From Budorcas taxicolor (lineage: Eukaryota; Chordata; Mammalia; Artiodactyla; Bovidae): a stretch of 64,000 nt of DNA. The stretch is taken from the NCBI RefSeq assembly GCF_023091745.1, contig NC_068922.1, forward strand, positions 32,282,501-32,346,500, written 5' to 3'. The notes below the pieces were generated by a model. It made no database searches, was not told where the DNA came from, and saw nothing but the letters and a program-made list of their open reading frames with translations. The translations under genes and the position numbers were made by a program. This document shows positions 21,851 through 33,709 of this stretch, in pieces (the stretch's first letter is position 1; every line of letters begins with the position of its first letter).

Positions 21851-21968
21851 TGTGCGTGCTTTGTGGTGTCCGACTCTTTGTGACCCCATGGACTGTAGCC
21901 CGCCAGGCTCCTCTGTCCATGGGATTTCCCAGGCAAGAATACTGAAGTGGGTTGCCATTTCCTTCTCC
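21851..21968 (-). mobile_element. Bov-tA SINE, antisense, partial, with target duplication
   Basis: Only the 3' half of the SINE is present. Perfect 11-bp flanks ttattaagcta occur at 21840-21850 and 21969-21979, so truncation happened at integration. Confidence 0.92.
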
Positions 21969-21979
21969 TTATTAAGCTA

Positions 21980-22820
21980 ATATAACTATTAATAAGAGGC
22001 AATGAGTGGACATTAGTGACTTTTAGACTGTAGGGATGTATCCTAGAGAGTATTATGGGTTACACTTGGCACTCTTGACAGCCCGGCCATGTTCTCTTCC
22101 TTTACATCCTGAAACTCTATTAATCATTTCATATATTTAATAGCAGATGTTTAGATACTTAGTGTTGCTAAAAAAAATTTAGAAACCGCATTGCTCATAA
22201 AAGTAGCTGCATTTGAAGTAGCCAGTTAAGAAAACTATACTTCTTTTCCAAGTTTAGGCAGCTACATATTTGAATACTTATTCTTTCTTGTCTTTTACCA
22301 TTTGGGTGAGGGTTGGCCTTCAGTTTGTTTTTTTTTTTTTTAATTCCTTCATCTGAAACAGTCTGATCCTCACTTTCTAGAATTTTGAATAACTTATATA
22401 GATGACATTTTAGTAAGTTAGACTCAATTTTAAATATGTATGGAACTTAATGTAGCTTCATTTGGGAATGATAGTATTAATTTTCACTAACCTTTTTAAA
22501 AGCATGTAAAGATGGACTATTAGCTTTGCAAAAGTTGCTTTAATTATTTTCTTCTTGATCCTGGATATTGTTATAGGAAATAACTCATTATTGAAGCATC
22601 ACTCAACAGTTACATTTTTTTTTAAAAGGAGATTATAAGAGAGAAAGTACTGCTGAAATTAGTAAATAGAAGTGTAATTAAGCATATCTATTTTAACTTT
22701 TAGTAAACATATATAATGAATAAGAACTTGCTTTAACACTGTTAAGCAGAAACACTTTGAATAAATCATCCCTCATACATTTAAGTGATTGAAGGAAAAG
22801 ATATTTTTTCTCAGTACTAT
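21980..22820 (+). other. CACNB2 intron, nothing recognised
   Basis: AT-rich unique-looking sequence with a poly-T run at about 22328-22341. Confidence 0.5.
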
Positions 22821-22824
22821 CACC

Positions 22825-22948
22825 AGGGGACTTTCCTGGTGGTCCGGTGGTTAAGACTCCACACTTCTAGTGCAGAGGACATGGGTTCGATCCCTAGCCA
22901 GGGAACTAAGGTCTCACATGTCGTATGGCCAAAAAAATAAAAATAAAT
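22825..22948 (+). mobile_element. CHR-type SINE
   Basis: It runs from gggactttcctggtggtccg via gggttcgatccctagccagg to an A-rich tail (aaaaaaataaaaataaa). Confidence 0.85.
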
Positions 22949-24170
22949 TATCACCAGTTTGTGTGCAATTTAGTATGCTATCTTTTTTTAAGTGTATCAG
23001 CTGTATCTTAGTACAGTTGAAACCTATAATAATCCAACTTGGACACATGGCATTTGTAGCTAAGTACACCTGAAATAATGTTTATGAACAGTGTCCCCAG
23101 GGGCCAGGAAAAATTAAAATGACTTTTTAAATGTGTTTCATTTTTTGCAGAGAACAGCAGCCTCCCCTGGGACTGGCTGTCTTAAATATTGTGTGGTTCT
23201 CACAGTGCCTGCTGGGCAGTGTCAGCAGCCATGAAAAAAGCTTATACTCCAAAGCAGCTGAATAGTAAAAACATATTTATCATTAAAAATCCAAAATAAA
23301 TGATAATGGTATGACTTCAAAGCAGCTTTTTCCACCCATGTCCAAACAATGCTGTTGGGACACGAACAGCATTTGGGATGATAGAATATTTTGTTTTTAT
23401 TCTCAAAGATAATTTATACTCCAAATGAAGCTACATAGTAAATTTAACATAGACCTGCCCTCACCTTCCCTCAAGGAAATATGTTAGGCTTTAAAACTGC
23501 TTTCAAGGTAATAAGTATTTTACCACATGGAATAATATAAAAAATTTATTTTTTAATTTTAAGGAGACTTTCAAACTTTCACATTGCTAGGCCTTGGAAG
23601 ACACTTCTGTGCGAACCTTTCCATAATAGTTGGAAAAGGAAGAACATTGTTGAAAGAATGTTATTTTTCAACAGTTTACTGCATAATGTTTACAAAAGTA
23701 AGAAGAATATGCTGTTACGTGAAGAGAACCTTGTATTATGAAAGCCCAGCCTAGATTGTCTTTCCTTTTATGAAGTCGAGAGTTAATTAAATGCCATGGA
23801 AACACATTTGTATTATATAAATCCCTTCAGTACTTGGAAGAGAACAAACATATTTAAGGCAAATTTTTGCTTTAAAATTATACCACCCCTCTCACTGATT
23901 GCAAATTCATCTAAATTACTCATAACACAAATGTTTGTAAGAGATTTCAGCTTGCCTAAGTGCTATGTATATTATGGTTTATATTTCTATTTTAATGAAA
24001 ACCATATGAATGTGTAAAATATAACAAAAGTAGCATTTTCAAAACCCGAACATGGTGATTTTAAAAAAGCAAAATTTTGTTAATTCTGATCATCCAATGA
24101 AGTCTCTGTGGGCCTTCTAAACACATAATACATTTTAGCCCAATTTTTCTCCACCCTTGTCACCCTAATG
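22949..24170 (+). other. CACNB2 intron, repeat-poor
   Basis: No repeat or exon is recognised. The block about 23100-23420 has balanced composition and looks like possible conserved non-coding sequence, but I cannot test conservation. Confidence 0.45.
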
Positions 24171-24174
24171 TGGG

Positions 24175-24350
24175 TGTCACATTTTATAATATTATTTTGA
24201 GCCCTTATCATGTGCTAGGTCTTACAGTAAATGTTATAAATACATTCCTTCATTTAATACCTAAAACCACCTAGAAGGTAAGTCTTACTATTTTAAGGAT
24301 GAGAAGACTGAGGTTTAGAGAGGTTAAGAAACTTGCTCAAGGTCTTCAGG
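24175..24350 (+). mobile_element. MIR-type ancient SINE
   Basis: The phrases gcccttatcatgtgctaggt, acattccttcatttaatacc and gagaggttaagaaacttgct are characteristic of MIR. Confidence 0.78.
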
Positions 24351-24694
24351 ATCCCTGCCTGTGTCTATTTACCTGTAAAGCTCAGTGCTGAGCTATTTTT
24401 TACTTACATTTTAATCTGTGATTTTCTCAGTACCTTTATTCCTATCTAGAATTAACCATAGATGAATGTATAGTTTATTTTTAGTGCTCTGAAAGTAAGC
24501 TGTAGATATAGTTTAAAAAAAAAGTAAGTTCCTTTGTAGGTGTTTGTGCTCGGCTTTATCCTACTACTGAGACAAACTGTCTTACCTTTAACATCCTGTT
24601 CTTAAATGCTTACTACTGCTACTTATTATTACAATTCCATACAATCTATTTTTCTTGCCTTCCCAGCAGAATAATTGAGTGATTAAAAAGCAGG

Positions 24695-24905
24695 CTTTTG
24701 AGATGAACAAGGTCCTGCTATATAGCACAGGGAACCATCTTCAATATACTGTGATAAACCATCATAGAAAAGAATATAAAAAATAATATATATATGTGTG
24801 TGTGTGTATATATATATATACATATATAACTGAGTCACTTTGCTGTACAGCAGAAAGTAACACAGCATTGTAAATCAACTATATTTAAAAAAATTTTTTT
24901 TTAAA
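24695..24905 (+). mobile_element. L1 3' UTR end with TA/TG microsatellite
   Basis: The phrases gcacagggaaccatcttcaa, gagtcactttgctgtacagc and cacagcattgtaaatcaact identify it. The internal tatatatgtgtgtgtgtgta run at about 24787-24825 is a microsatellite grown inside it. Confidence 0.85.
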
Positions 24906-25387
24906 ATAAACTGGTGAAAACCATGCTTTTCCAGAACAGTTCCTCAGAGCTGTCTGAGAAGCTGTCTTTCAGGCTGTAGTTCTCAGCGGCTCAAATAAAA
25001 CTCTTTTCTATTCCTATTAACAAAAGAACAAGCTTTTCACATCATATTCAAACATTACAACAATGGGCCAGAAAAATTGTACAAAATGTTTTAATTTCAT
25101 GTAATTCACTACCACTTCCATAGCTCTTTCGACATCTCCCAAAACCAATCTCTAAATCCATACAATATGAAGAATTGACACTGCTTCATTCATATTTCAT
25201 CTAGATTTATCAACCTATACTAATCTATCTATATGTAAAGGTAGTCAGAATTTATATTGTAAAGGTTCCTGAGCCATCATGTGCAAGGACCACACCAATA
25301 TAGGAATACCTGTGGAATTACAAATTAAAACATGAAAAGAACCAAAAAGGGGCTGTTCAGCACTGCTGGGAAACAGTATTTCATTAT

Positions 25388-25750
25388 GCTTTCAAACCAT
25401 GGTGCTGGAGAAGACTCTTGAGAGTCCCTTGGACAGCAAGGAGATCAAAGCAGTCAATCCTAATGGAAATCGACCCTGAATATTCATTGGAAGGACTGAT
25501 CCCAAAGCTGAAGCTCCAATAATCTGGCCACCTGATGTGAAGAGCTGACTCCCTGGAAAAGACCCCGATGCTGGGAAAGATTGAGGATAGGAGAAGGAGG
25601 CGACAACGGACGAGTTGGTTGGATGGCATCATCGACTCTATGGACATGAGTTTGAGCAAACTCCAGGAGATAGTGGAGGACAGAGGAGCCTGGCATGCTG
25701 CAGTCCGTGGGGTCACAAACAGTCAGACGTAACTGAGTGACTGACCAGCA
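25388..25750 (+). mobile_element. BovB 3' end, 5'-truncated
   Basis: The C-terminal coding relic and 3' tail run from ggtgctggagaagactcttg through tctatggacatgagtttgag to cagtcagacgtaactgagtg. Confidence 0.9.
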
Positions 25751-25917
25751 ACAGCTGCATTCATCTCTCTGAAGGGTTTTGACAAGTTGCTTTCCTCTCA
25801 CAGTAATTTTGCCCCAGTCCCTCCTACACGTAAATGTTTATTTTTTTAAATGTATTATCTTTAGTGGCCTCTGCCTCTTGACCAGAGATATGCTAACAGA
25901 GCTTAAATTATTTTAAT

Positions 25918-26142
25918 TCGACAGTTGTTGTAGTTGTTTAGTCACTAAGTCATGACCAACTCTTTTGTGACGCCATGGACTTGCAGCCGGCCAGGCTCCT
26001 CTGTCCATGGGCTTTCTCGGGGAAGAATACTGGAGTGGGCTGCCATTTCTTTCTCTAGAGTATCTTGCCAACCCAGGGACTGAACTTGCATCTCCTGCAT
26101 TGGCAGGCAGATTCTTTACCACTGAGCCATCAGGGAAGCCCA
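25918..26142 (-). mobile_element. Bov-tA SINE, antisense
   Basis: The reversed body runs from gtttagtcactaagtcatga through tccatgggctttctcgggga to gccatcagggaagcccaatt. Confidence 0.9.
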
Positions 26143-26235
26143 ATTCACCACTATGAAATGCTTTCTCTAGAACCCTCTCCTCCCTATAAAGTCACTGATT
26201 TGAAATAAATATTTGTGATTCCACCAATCACTTTT

Positions 26236-26590
26236 TAAAAAACGTTATTTTATTGAAGTATAGTTGACTTACAATGTTGTGTTAATTTCTGCTATACAGC
26301 AAAGTGATCAAGTTATGTACATATATGCATTCTTTTTCATCTTTTCTATTATGTTGAATAGAGGATGTTGAATATAGTTCCCTGTGCTGTGCAGTAGGAC
26401 CTTGTCATTTATCCCTCCTGTATATGAGTTTGCATCTGCTAACCCCAGACTCTCACTCCATTTTCTCCCCAACCTGCCTCCCTGGGCAACCGCAAGTCTG
26501 TTCTCTCTGTGAGTCTGTTTCATAGACATGTTCATTTGTGTCATATTTTAGATTCCACATATAAGTGGAATATGTTTGGTCTCCAATAAC
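26236..26590 (-). mobile_element. L1 3' UTR, antisense
   Basis: Reversed L1 3' end: tattgaagtatagttgactt, agttccctgtgctgtgcagt, attccacatataagtggaat. It ends 130 bp upstream of the CACNB2 shared-exon acceptor. Confidence 0.88.
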
Positions 26591-26720
26591 TTTTTAATCG
26601 TGCTCATGTGATGGCAATTTATCCCTTGTCTTGATCTAGAACATTTTCTGGACGTAGGTCTAGATTCCTGTGTGAGGGTCTAATAATAATCTCACTTGTC
26701 TTTGGTTTTCTTTTTTGTAG

Positions 26721-26813
26721 TCATATGGAAAAGGAGCCAGAAGGAAAAACAGATTTAAAGGATCCGATGGGAGCACTTCTTCTGACACTACCTCAAATAG
26801 CTTCGTTCGTCAG
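26721..26813 (+). CDS. CACNB2: CACNB2 shared exon 2 of the beta-2c and beta-2d isoforms
   Basis: Ninety-three bases in phase 0-0 encode 31 residues: [15 protein letters not shown], then [16 protein letters not shown]. The basic [10 protein letters not shown] run followed by a Ser/Thr-rich stretch is the conserved N-terminal variable segment of CACNB2 long isoforms. In the family the next exon starts GSADSYTS and leads into the SH3 and guanylate-kinase-like domains; that exon is not in this window. The acceptor has a good pyrimidine tract (tttggttttcttttttgtag) and the donor is CAG|gtaaag. Both first exons (ending 13702 and 14105) join without a frame change, giving introns of 13,018 and 12,615 bp. 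The beta-2a, 2b and 2e isoforms use other first exons and bypass this one. Confidence 0.96.
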
Positions 26814-26969
26814 GTAAAGGAGCTTTTTAATTCACAGTTTGAAGAAGTCTATGAAAATGAATTCAGTTTTGTTTTTTTAAGAGGTGGTTTTAACAGTGTC
26901 ATCCCTGTGATTTATATAGTCTTATTGTACTTACTTTTAATTGAAGTGATATTGTTCCATTGAATGTCA

Positions 26970-27225
26970 CAGTCATTCGTTGTTCAGTCACTGAGTCATG
27001 TCTGACTCTTTGTGACCCCACGAACTGCACCACACCAGGCTTCCTTGTCCTTCATAATCTCTCAGAGTTGGCTTAAACTCATATCCATTGAGTCTGTGAT
27101 GCTATCTAACCATCTCATCCTTTGTCGCCCCCTTCTCCTCTTGCCTTCAGTCTTTCCCAGCTTCAGGGTCTTTTCCAGTGAGTCAGTGCTTCACATCAGG
27201 TGGCCAAAATATTGGAGCTTCTTAA
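26970..27225 (-). mobile_element. BovB 3' end, antisense
   Basis: The reversed tail runs from cattcgttgttcagtcactg through gagtctgtgatgctatctaa to catcaggtggccaaaatatt. It starts about 155 bp downstream of the shared exon. Confidence 0.87.
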
Positions 27226-29840
27226 TTAATATATTTAAATTTTAAGTGAGACTATATGTCGTAATTACATTCTTTCCCAGCACGTTGGGGAAAGAGAAAT
27301 GCAAACTTCATTACAAAGGATTTCTTCATAACAGAGTGAACTCCTATAGAAATGATTCCAGGTTTGGGGGTTCATTGGGGAAGTGAAAGTGGTGGTAGGG
27401 GTTGGGGGTGGCAGGCATCCATACCGCCTGCTCTTAGTTGAGATAAGGGTGTTCCTCCAGCTGGAGTTTTTTTCTTCCCATCTGGGGCCTGGCTTGGAAA
27501 AGAGATTAGCCCTGCTCTTGAAAAGGCCGAGGGTACTGAGGTCAAATAGAGCACAGGGTATCTTGGAGTTGTAATTGAAACTGCCTTTGGAGACAAAGCC
27601 TTTGTCTCAGTTCACGTGGATTCTTGCTCAGGAGTTTGGGACTGCCCCCTAAGCAGTGTCAGGATCCCTAACATCAAAACACTCTTGTCCTCGGTTACAG
27701 AAAGAACTTTCATTCCCAGAGAAAGAGCAGAGGCAACCAGATCTCTGAGGACAATAGGTTACAGGTGAGGCTAAAGTCTCATCAGATATAGGTACACGAG
27801 CATCTTAAGCTGATGCTTGTCAGTGGCAGGGGAAATGTGGGAGGAACTTGCTAGGGTGACTGCTCTCCCAGTGCAAGGACCTCCCTTTTAGTTAGGCTCA
27901 TAAATCATCTCTTGTCTGTGAGATCTCACTCCAGGAGATGATTGGCCGCCACAAGCGCTGCGCCATCTCTGTTGGAAAGGAAACCATTTCCTCACCACTT
28001 TTCGGGTCCTTTCCCCTTGTTTTTCCCCCAAGTTAGTTAGCACCTGTTCAGCCCAAACATGTTGACCTGTTACGTTCATGGGGACTTTGTTTTTGGCTTG
28101 TCGCTGCCTCCTTCCACTTTTCCGACACAGACAAAGGATGACCCGAGTTCAGCCATCCGCTCCCTGCATCAAAGGCACCAACGGTAAGTCTGAGTAACCT
28201 CAGTAACTTTCCAGGCAACTGGAAAAACTTTGGTTCTGGTCTCTGCAACCTGGGATATATTTTGGTTGCAGGAAGGTAGAAAAAGAGAGCTATTTAAGAA
28301 GGAGTGGAACTTTTGTGGCTCAGAGACATTGAGAAAGGAAGATGAAGCTACGTGAGGGGCCACATTCTGATGGTGGCAGAGTTGCTGGGCAGGGTGTGAT
28401 GGGCCCTAAGGGGGTGTGTGTTGGCCTGAGGTTGTCGTGGGCAGAATTCAGGTGTTCTGGGTCTAAGTGGAGAGCCTCAATCTTGGCTTAGGTGAGCCCC
28501 TTAAAGGAAAATCACCCAAGGCCTTTCCCATTTCAAGCCTCCATATTTATTCTGCCTTTGGGACTGGGAGATTGACCCTGGAGGGCTAGAATCCACACTC
28601 TGAGTAATCATCTCAAGACTGAAGACTGAAGGATCTGAAGCAAAAAGAAATAAGCTTCTTAGGAAACAGAGGCTACAGCAAAGCCCTGCGGAGTGACTGG
28701 TCAAAATTGCACGGAAAGAAAAACTGCAGTGTTTCTAGTGAGCAAAGATATTGTGATAGAAATAAATTGGGACTCATTGAACTCTAAAAATGTCTTTTTA
28801 AGACAGTTGTTGGGCACCATTTTCCATTTGTCCCTTTGACTCTGAATTCTCCTTTCATGAAGTTTTGGTAACTTAATCCATAGGGATTGCTACACTGCAT
28901 ATAGTAACTGGACTTTGTTTTTCCTTCCGATAACTTCCTTTTGCATTGTGTTCTTGGTGATATATGAGATTATGTGCATGAAACAGTTATAAATGATAAA
29001 GAGAGCTACCAAGTGACTTAGTATTAATTTAAATATATATTTCCAAAGCACATGTGAGCATGTAAGCAGATTGGAAAAAAGACTATCCTAAAAGTTTGTC
29101 TCCTTGAAATAAAGGTTTAGCTGTTTGAATCTCAGTGTAATGAGGTGCTTGCTGTGACCTAGATTTGGGGTATAATTATATAGGCATCATGAACCCCAAG
29201 GTGCCCCGTTGATCCTGTCACAGAAGGATAACCAGGATCTTTGGCAAGAATGCTGAGTCAGGCACTATATTTTTCCTTGGATAATTTATTCTCTATTCCA
29301 TTAGAATCACGTTCATATTTTGCGACCATTTGAAAATAAGCATAAGTCACCCTGGCATTACTAAATATTTAATAGATTAAAGTTTCACTGGAGGATTTGC
29401 AGAAATGCGGGGTAGGTGGTAACAATAAGTATGTGTTATGTTAAATCATTTGAAAGTACTCCTTTTCAATGTTTCCTTCTTATCATGTGTAGTTGTTTTG
29501 TTAAACAGGTGACCTGTATCTATATTCATTACTTGTCTGTGGCAAGAGTTCGTGTATAATCGGTATTGGAATGGTGTATTGTCAATAAAACCAGGTTCTA
29601 TTTAAAAATATAATTAGGTTTTTTCCCTGTCCTTGAATTAAAAATAATTTCCATGTAATTTTGAAAACCTTACATTTAAACATTTTCACAAACTGTATAT
29701 GATGAAGACTTTAAAGTACTTGGGAAACACCTGGTACTTTGAGGTGGTCTTAAAGATAATGAGATTTAAATATTTTAGAGGTTGAAAATGTGAACATTTT
29801 ACATAAAGAAAAGGATTCTTTTTTTTTTTAATTGAGCGTG
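27226..29840 (+). other. CACNB2 intron, mostly unique
   Basis: No young retroelement is recognised over 2.6 kb. The only exon-like element is the candidate at 28131-28183, listed separately. Open frames on the minus strand here show no domain. Confidence 0.5.
28131..28183 (+). other. Candidate cassette exon (unproven)
   Basis: A 53-nt segment lies between a pyrimidine-rich acceptor (ttccacttttccgacacag) and a near-consensus donor ACG|gtaagt. In the CACNB2 frame it would read TKDDPSSAIRSLHQRHQ without a stop. Because 53 is not a multiple of 3, inclusion would shift the downstream frame. No protein homology is known to me. Confidence 0.25.
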
Positions 29841-29950
29841 TCAGAGAGTCTATTATAGATTGAATTGGGAACCCTCCCAGAGTTCATAGGTTGAAGCCCT
29901 AATTGCCGATGTGACTGTACTTGGCAGTTAAGGTAGTAAAGAGGTAATTA

Positions 29951-30208
29951 AGGAAGGCAATGGCACCCCACTCCAGTACTCTTGCCTGGAAAATCCCATG
30001 GAATGAGGAGCCTGGTAGGCTGCAGTCCATGGGATCGCTACGAGTCGGACACGACTGAGTGACTTCACTTTCACTTTTCACTTTCATGCATTGGAGAAGG
30101 AAATGGCAACCCACTCCAGTGTTCTTGCTTGGAGAATCCCAGGGACGGGGGAGCCTGGTGGGCTGCCATCTCTGGGGTCGCACAGAGTCGGACATGACTG
30201 AAGCGACT
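29951..30208 (+). mobile_element. Bov-A2 dimeric SINE nested in MLT1
   Basis: Two monomers (ccccactccagtactcttgc and acccactccagtgttcttgc) are joined by the ttcacttttcactttcatgc linker. It ends gaagcgact and leads straight into the (CAG)n tract. Confidence 0.92.

Positions 30209-30292
<84 letters not shown>
30209..30292 (+). repeat. Pure (CAG)28 microsatellite from a SINE tail
   Basis: Eighty-four bases are uninterrupted CAG on the strand transcribed as CACNB2 pre-mRNA. Other Bov-A2 copies in the window carry only about 3-6 units (4680, 17560, 46118), so this tail has expanded. The open frames through it (poly-Q, poly-A, poly-C) are not genes. Confidence 0.97.
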
Positions 30293-30293
<1 letters not shown>

Positions 30294-30689
30294 GGTCATA
30301 AGAGTGGGGACCTAATCTGATGCCCCTGTAAAGAAGATGCCCCAAGAATGTGCGTGCACAAGAAATAGGCCATTGAGAGGACAGTGGGGAGAAGGTAGGT
30401 GTCCCTGAGCCAAGAAGAGAGATCTCAGCAGCCAACAACCCTGCCAGCACCATGACCTTGAACTTCCAGCCTCCAGACTATGAGAAAATACATTTCTGTT
30501 GTTCTGTTATGGCAGCCCTAGTAAACTAATACAATTATCTACATATGTAGACAGTTGGGCTTGAAAGTAGATCTATTTTTTCTTTAAAAAATATTATTTT
30601 TAATTTTAATATAATTTTAAAAGGTTTTTAAAAATAACTGTAAAAGGCTTATTTTTAACTTTAAAAATTTTAATGTTTAAACATTCTTG

Positions 30690-30815
30690 GGAATTCCCTG
30701 GCAGTCCATGGTTAGTACTCAGCATTTTCATTGCTGAGGAACTAGGTTCAATCCCTGGTTCGAGAACAAAGATCCCACAAGCTGAATGGTGCAGCCAAAA
30801 CAAAAATTTTAATTA
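30690..30815 (+). mobile_element. CHR-type SINE
   Basis: It runs from gggaattccctggcagtcca through aggttcaatccctggttcga to an A-rich tail. Confidence 0.8.
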
Positions 30816-30824
30816 AAAAGATAA

Positions 30825-31440
30825 TCAGCATTCTTATTGATATGTAACATACATACTGAAAAATACACAAATTGTAAGTGTTCAGTCTGAGATCTCACAA
30901 AGTGAACCAACTGCCAGGTCAAGAACTAGGTATCAGTATTACTAGCACCCAAGATGCCCCCTTTGACCTCTATCAGTAATTCTTCCTTCATGCTAAAGGT
31001 AAGCAAACATTGTCCCTCCTTCTGAGACCATAATTCACTTGGCCTCTTTTGTGGATTTTGTATAAACGGAGTTATTTTCTGACTAAATTCTTTCATTCGA
31101 CCTTACCATTGTTATGTTCATCTATGTTGTATGTTTCAATAACTGGCTCATTTTCCTTGCTGTATAGTATTTCGTTGGGTGAACATGCCACAATTGGTTT
31201 ATCTCCCCTGCTGTTGCTGGACTTTGAGTCATTTCCAGTTGGGGTTATTGAGAGCCATGCTGTGACATGCATTCCTGTATCTTCCTGTGATCTTATATGT
31301 GAATACATTGTTGTTCATTGAATAGACTGCTGGGTTATATGTGCAGCTCGAGTAAATACTGCAGGACATTTATCCAAAGGGATGAACCAGTTTGCACTCA
31401 CTCAAGCAGTGGAGGACAGTATTTGTTGTTGCATAGTTTC
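30825..31440 (-). mobile_element. Old L1, antisense
   Basis: The phrases cttgctgtatagtatttcgt, cacaattggtttatctcccc and gtcatttccagttggggtta are diverged versions of reversed L1 ORF2-end sequence. It is older than the ruminant L1 copies. Confidence 0.6.
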
Positions 31441-31634
31441 ACCCACACTTGGTATTGTCAATGATTTTTCATTTCAGTCATTGTTACAACAGACAGAGCA
31501 GTCATAGCTCATTGTGGTATTAATATCCATGTCCTTGGTAACAAAGCCACAGTTTACCTGTGGCTGGATCTAGGGTGCATTGTGTGATATAAATATGTGT
31601 CATTGTGTGGCATATGCTTATAAATGTATGAAGA

Positions 31635-31845
31635 AGTGAAGTCGCTCAGTCCTGTCTGACTCTTTGCAACCCCATGGACTATAGTCTACCAGGCTCCTCT
31701 GTCCATGGAATTTTCCAGGCAAGAATACTGGAGTAGGTTGCCATTTCCTTCTCCAGGGGCTCTTCCCAACCCAGGAATCGAACCCAGGTCTCCTGCATTG
31801 TAGGCAGACACTTTTACCATCTGAGCCACTAGGGAAGTCTGTAAT
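31635..31845 (-). mobile_element. Bov-tA SINE, antisense
   Basis: The reversed body runs from gaagtcgctcagtcctgtct through ttccttctccaggggctctt to accatctgagccactaggga. Confidence 0.9.
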
Positions 31846-31859
31846 TTAGAATACATTTG

Positions 31860-31925
31860 CATATATAAATGTATATGTAATATGTATTATAAAATATATA
31901 AATATATATATATATAAATTTAGAA
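31860..31925. repeat. AT-rich simple repeat
   Basis: A run of TATA/ATAA units including atatatatatatataaattt. It is low complexity. Confidence 0.75.
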
Positions 31926-32197
31926 TCTGAACAATCATATGAGAGTATTTTGTTACTCTCTATGGTAAATGGCCCATTAGTCATTGTAATCAGGCCTATT
32001 TGTTGGAAAATTAAAAATAGCTATTTGTTGGAAAATTAGAACTATTGGAATATGTTGGAACATATTGAAATATGTTAGCAGATGAGAAGGAAAGAAGGCT
32101 ACAAGTAAAAAGGTAAAAGCATGGTTTCTTTTCCCAAACTTTTAGTTGTATATTTCTGACCATCATGTGTTTGTGTTGCTCTAAGTAATTCTTTCAG

Positions 32198-32399
32198 CTT
32201 CCCTCATAGCTCAGTTGGTAAAGAATCTGCCTGCAATGAGGAGGCCCGGGTTCGATTCCTGGGTTGGAAAGATCCCCTGGAGAAGGAACTGGCAACCTAC
32301 TCAAGTATTCTTGCCTAGAGAATCCCTACGGACAGAAGAGGCTGGCAGGCTACAGTCCGCAAGAGTCGGACACGACTTAGCGACTAAACCACCACCAAA
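32198..32399 (+). mobile_element. Bov-tA SINE with perfect 12-bp target duplication
   Basis: The full SINE is flanked by taattctttcag at 32186-32197 and 32400-32411. A/B boxes are visible (tagctcagttggtaaaga, gggttcgattcctgggttgg). It is probably a recent insertion. Confidence 0.94.
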
Positions 32400-32411
32400 T
32401 AATTCTTTCAG

Positions 32412-33708
32412 AAGGTTCGTTAGTCTTAAGGAGCGATTGCTTATAGATATGTTTCTACTTTAGGTCCACAAACAGGATAGCAGCTACTGTAAAAGAACTT
32501 TTCTTTTCTAGATCAGAACACCATTGTGTTGGTTGACCAGTTCACCCTAAGCTAACCAAATAACGCAGCTTCTGGTTCTTCAAAATCATCGACCTATTTA
32601 AAGTCCATGATATTCCAAAGATGGGGATGAGAGGCTCTTTCCCTCATGAGCTTAGTTCATTTCTCCCAGGACATGGTTTCCATGCTGAAGCTCAGGGAAG
32701 GGTCTGAGTTCTGATCAGTGAGTATCACTGTTCACTGAGGTTCACATCACAGTCGTGGTCCACACAGATTGTTGGCTGTGTGTGAGACTGTTATCAGTGG
32801 GGCTTCCCATGGGCTGTGTAAGGTTCTACTCTGTGTAAGGTTGTTGCGAAGTAGCAGCCTAGATGACCTTGGATATCGTATATTTCAAAGATTGAACTCC
32901 TTTTCAGAAACTGCAAGGAGGAACATCAATTAGAAGGAAAGTTAACTGTGGTTGATCTGTTTGCTTTTTCAGTCTCATTCCTTTGTGTTGTACTTAAAAT
33001 GTTACCGAGATGCAAGACAGTTTCACTACGTACTGAACTTAGAATTTCCATAGTTCTATGTTATATAAATTATGATGGTAGCAAATTTATATCAAAGGTT
33101 TTTCTTCAAGAAGAAGATTAATTTTTATTGTCAGTTTGACTTTCTTTGTAAATAGGTATGGGCATGGGAGACAGGCTAAACATTTAATGCCAGCGAAGGT
33201 ATTTTTGACTAGTTAGAATTCACCACTAGATATGATTAGCTTACTTCTTGGGAACTTTAACACATGTAAAAAAGTATGATGGTAACTAGGTGAAATGAGG
33301 CAGGAAGAGAAGTTTTTTAAAATGGAGGAGCTTAGATGCTCAGATGTGGATCTGCCATTTCAGAGGTCATTTGTGTTAGTATGTGGTGCATAATTAACGC
33401 TCTGTTTTACAGTATCTGCTGTTTATAGCCTACGTTTGGAAAAAGTACTTTCTGTAATTTACAGGGAAGGTATTTTGTATCTTCCTTCTACAACGGATGG
33501 TGCATCTGCAGTCTAGTTTCATCTTCCCACTGACTAGAACCCATGTTTGCGTGGCAGATTTTCCAAGTTTGGATGGAAAGATGTTTAGTGTTATAGGATA
33601 CAGATGTTCTTGCTTCACAGGTGCCATACCAGCCTTTCAAAAAGTGAGTTTATACCAACCTTGACATTTGTTCCAATAAATTTTTGATATTCATTTAAAA
33701 AAAGAGAG
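32412..33708 (+). other. CACNB2 intron, nothing recognised
   Basis: No repeat or exon signature I can name. Some text around 32520-32770 has the feel of an old LTR but I could not assign it. Confidence 0.45.
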
Positions 33709-33709
33709 A

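Larger units (their letters stand above)
29842..30535 (+). mobile_element. MLT1-type MaLR LTR, split by a SINE
   Basis: The left part (tattatagattgaattggga, agttcataggttgaagccct) and right part (aggtcataagagtggggacc, ccagcctccagactatgaga, taaactaatacaa) are the two halves of an old MaLR solo LTR. The Bov-A2 at about 29951-30292 divides it. Confidence 0.8.

Noticed and set aside
30059..30301. Poly-glutamine, poly-alanine and poly-cysteine open frames
   Set aside because: They are readings of the (CAG)28 SINE tail in three frames, not genes.
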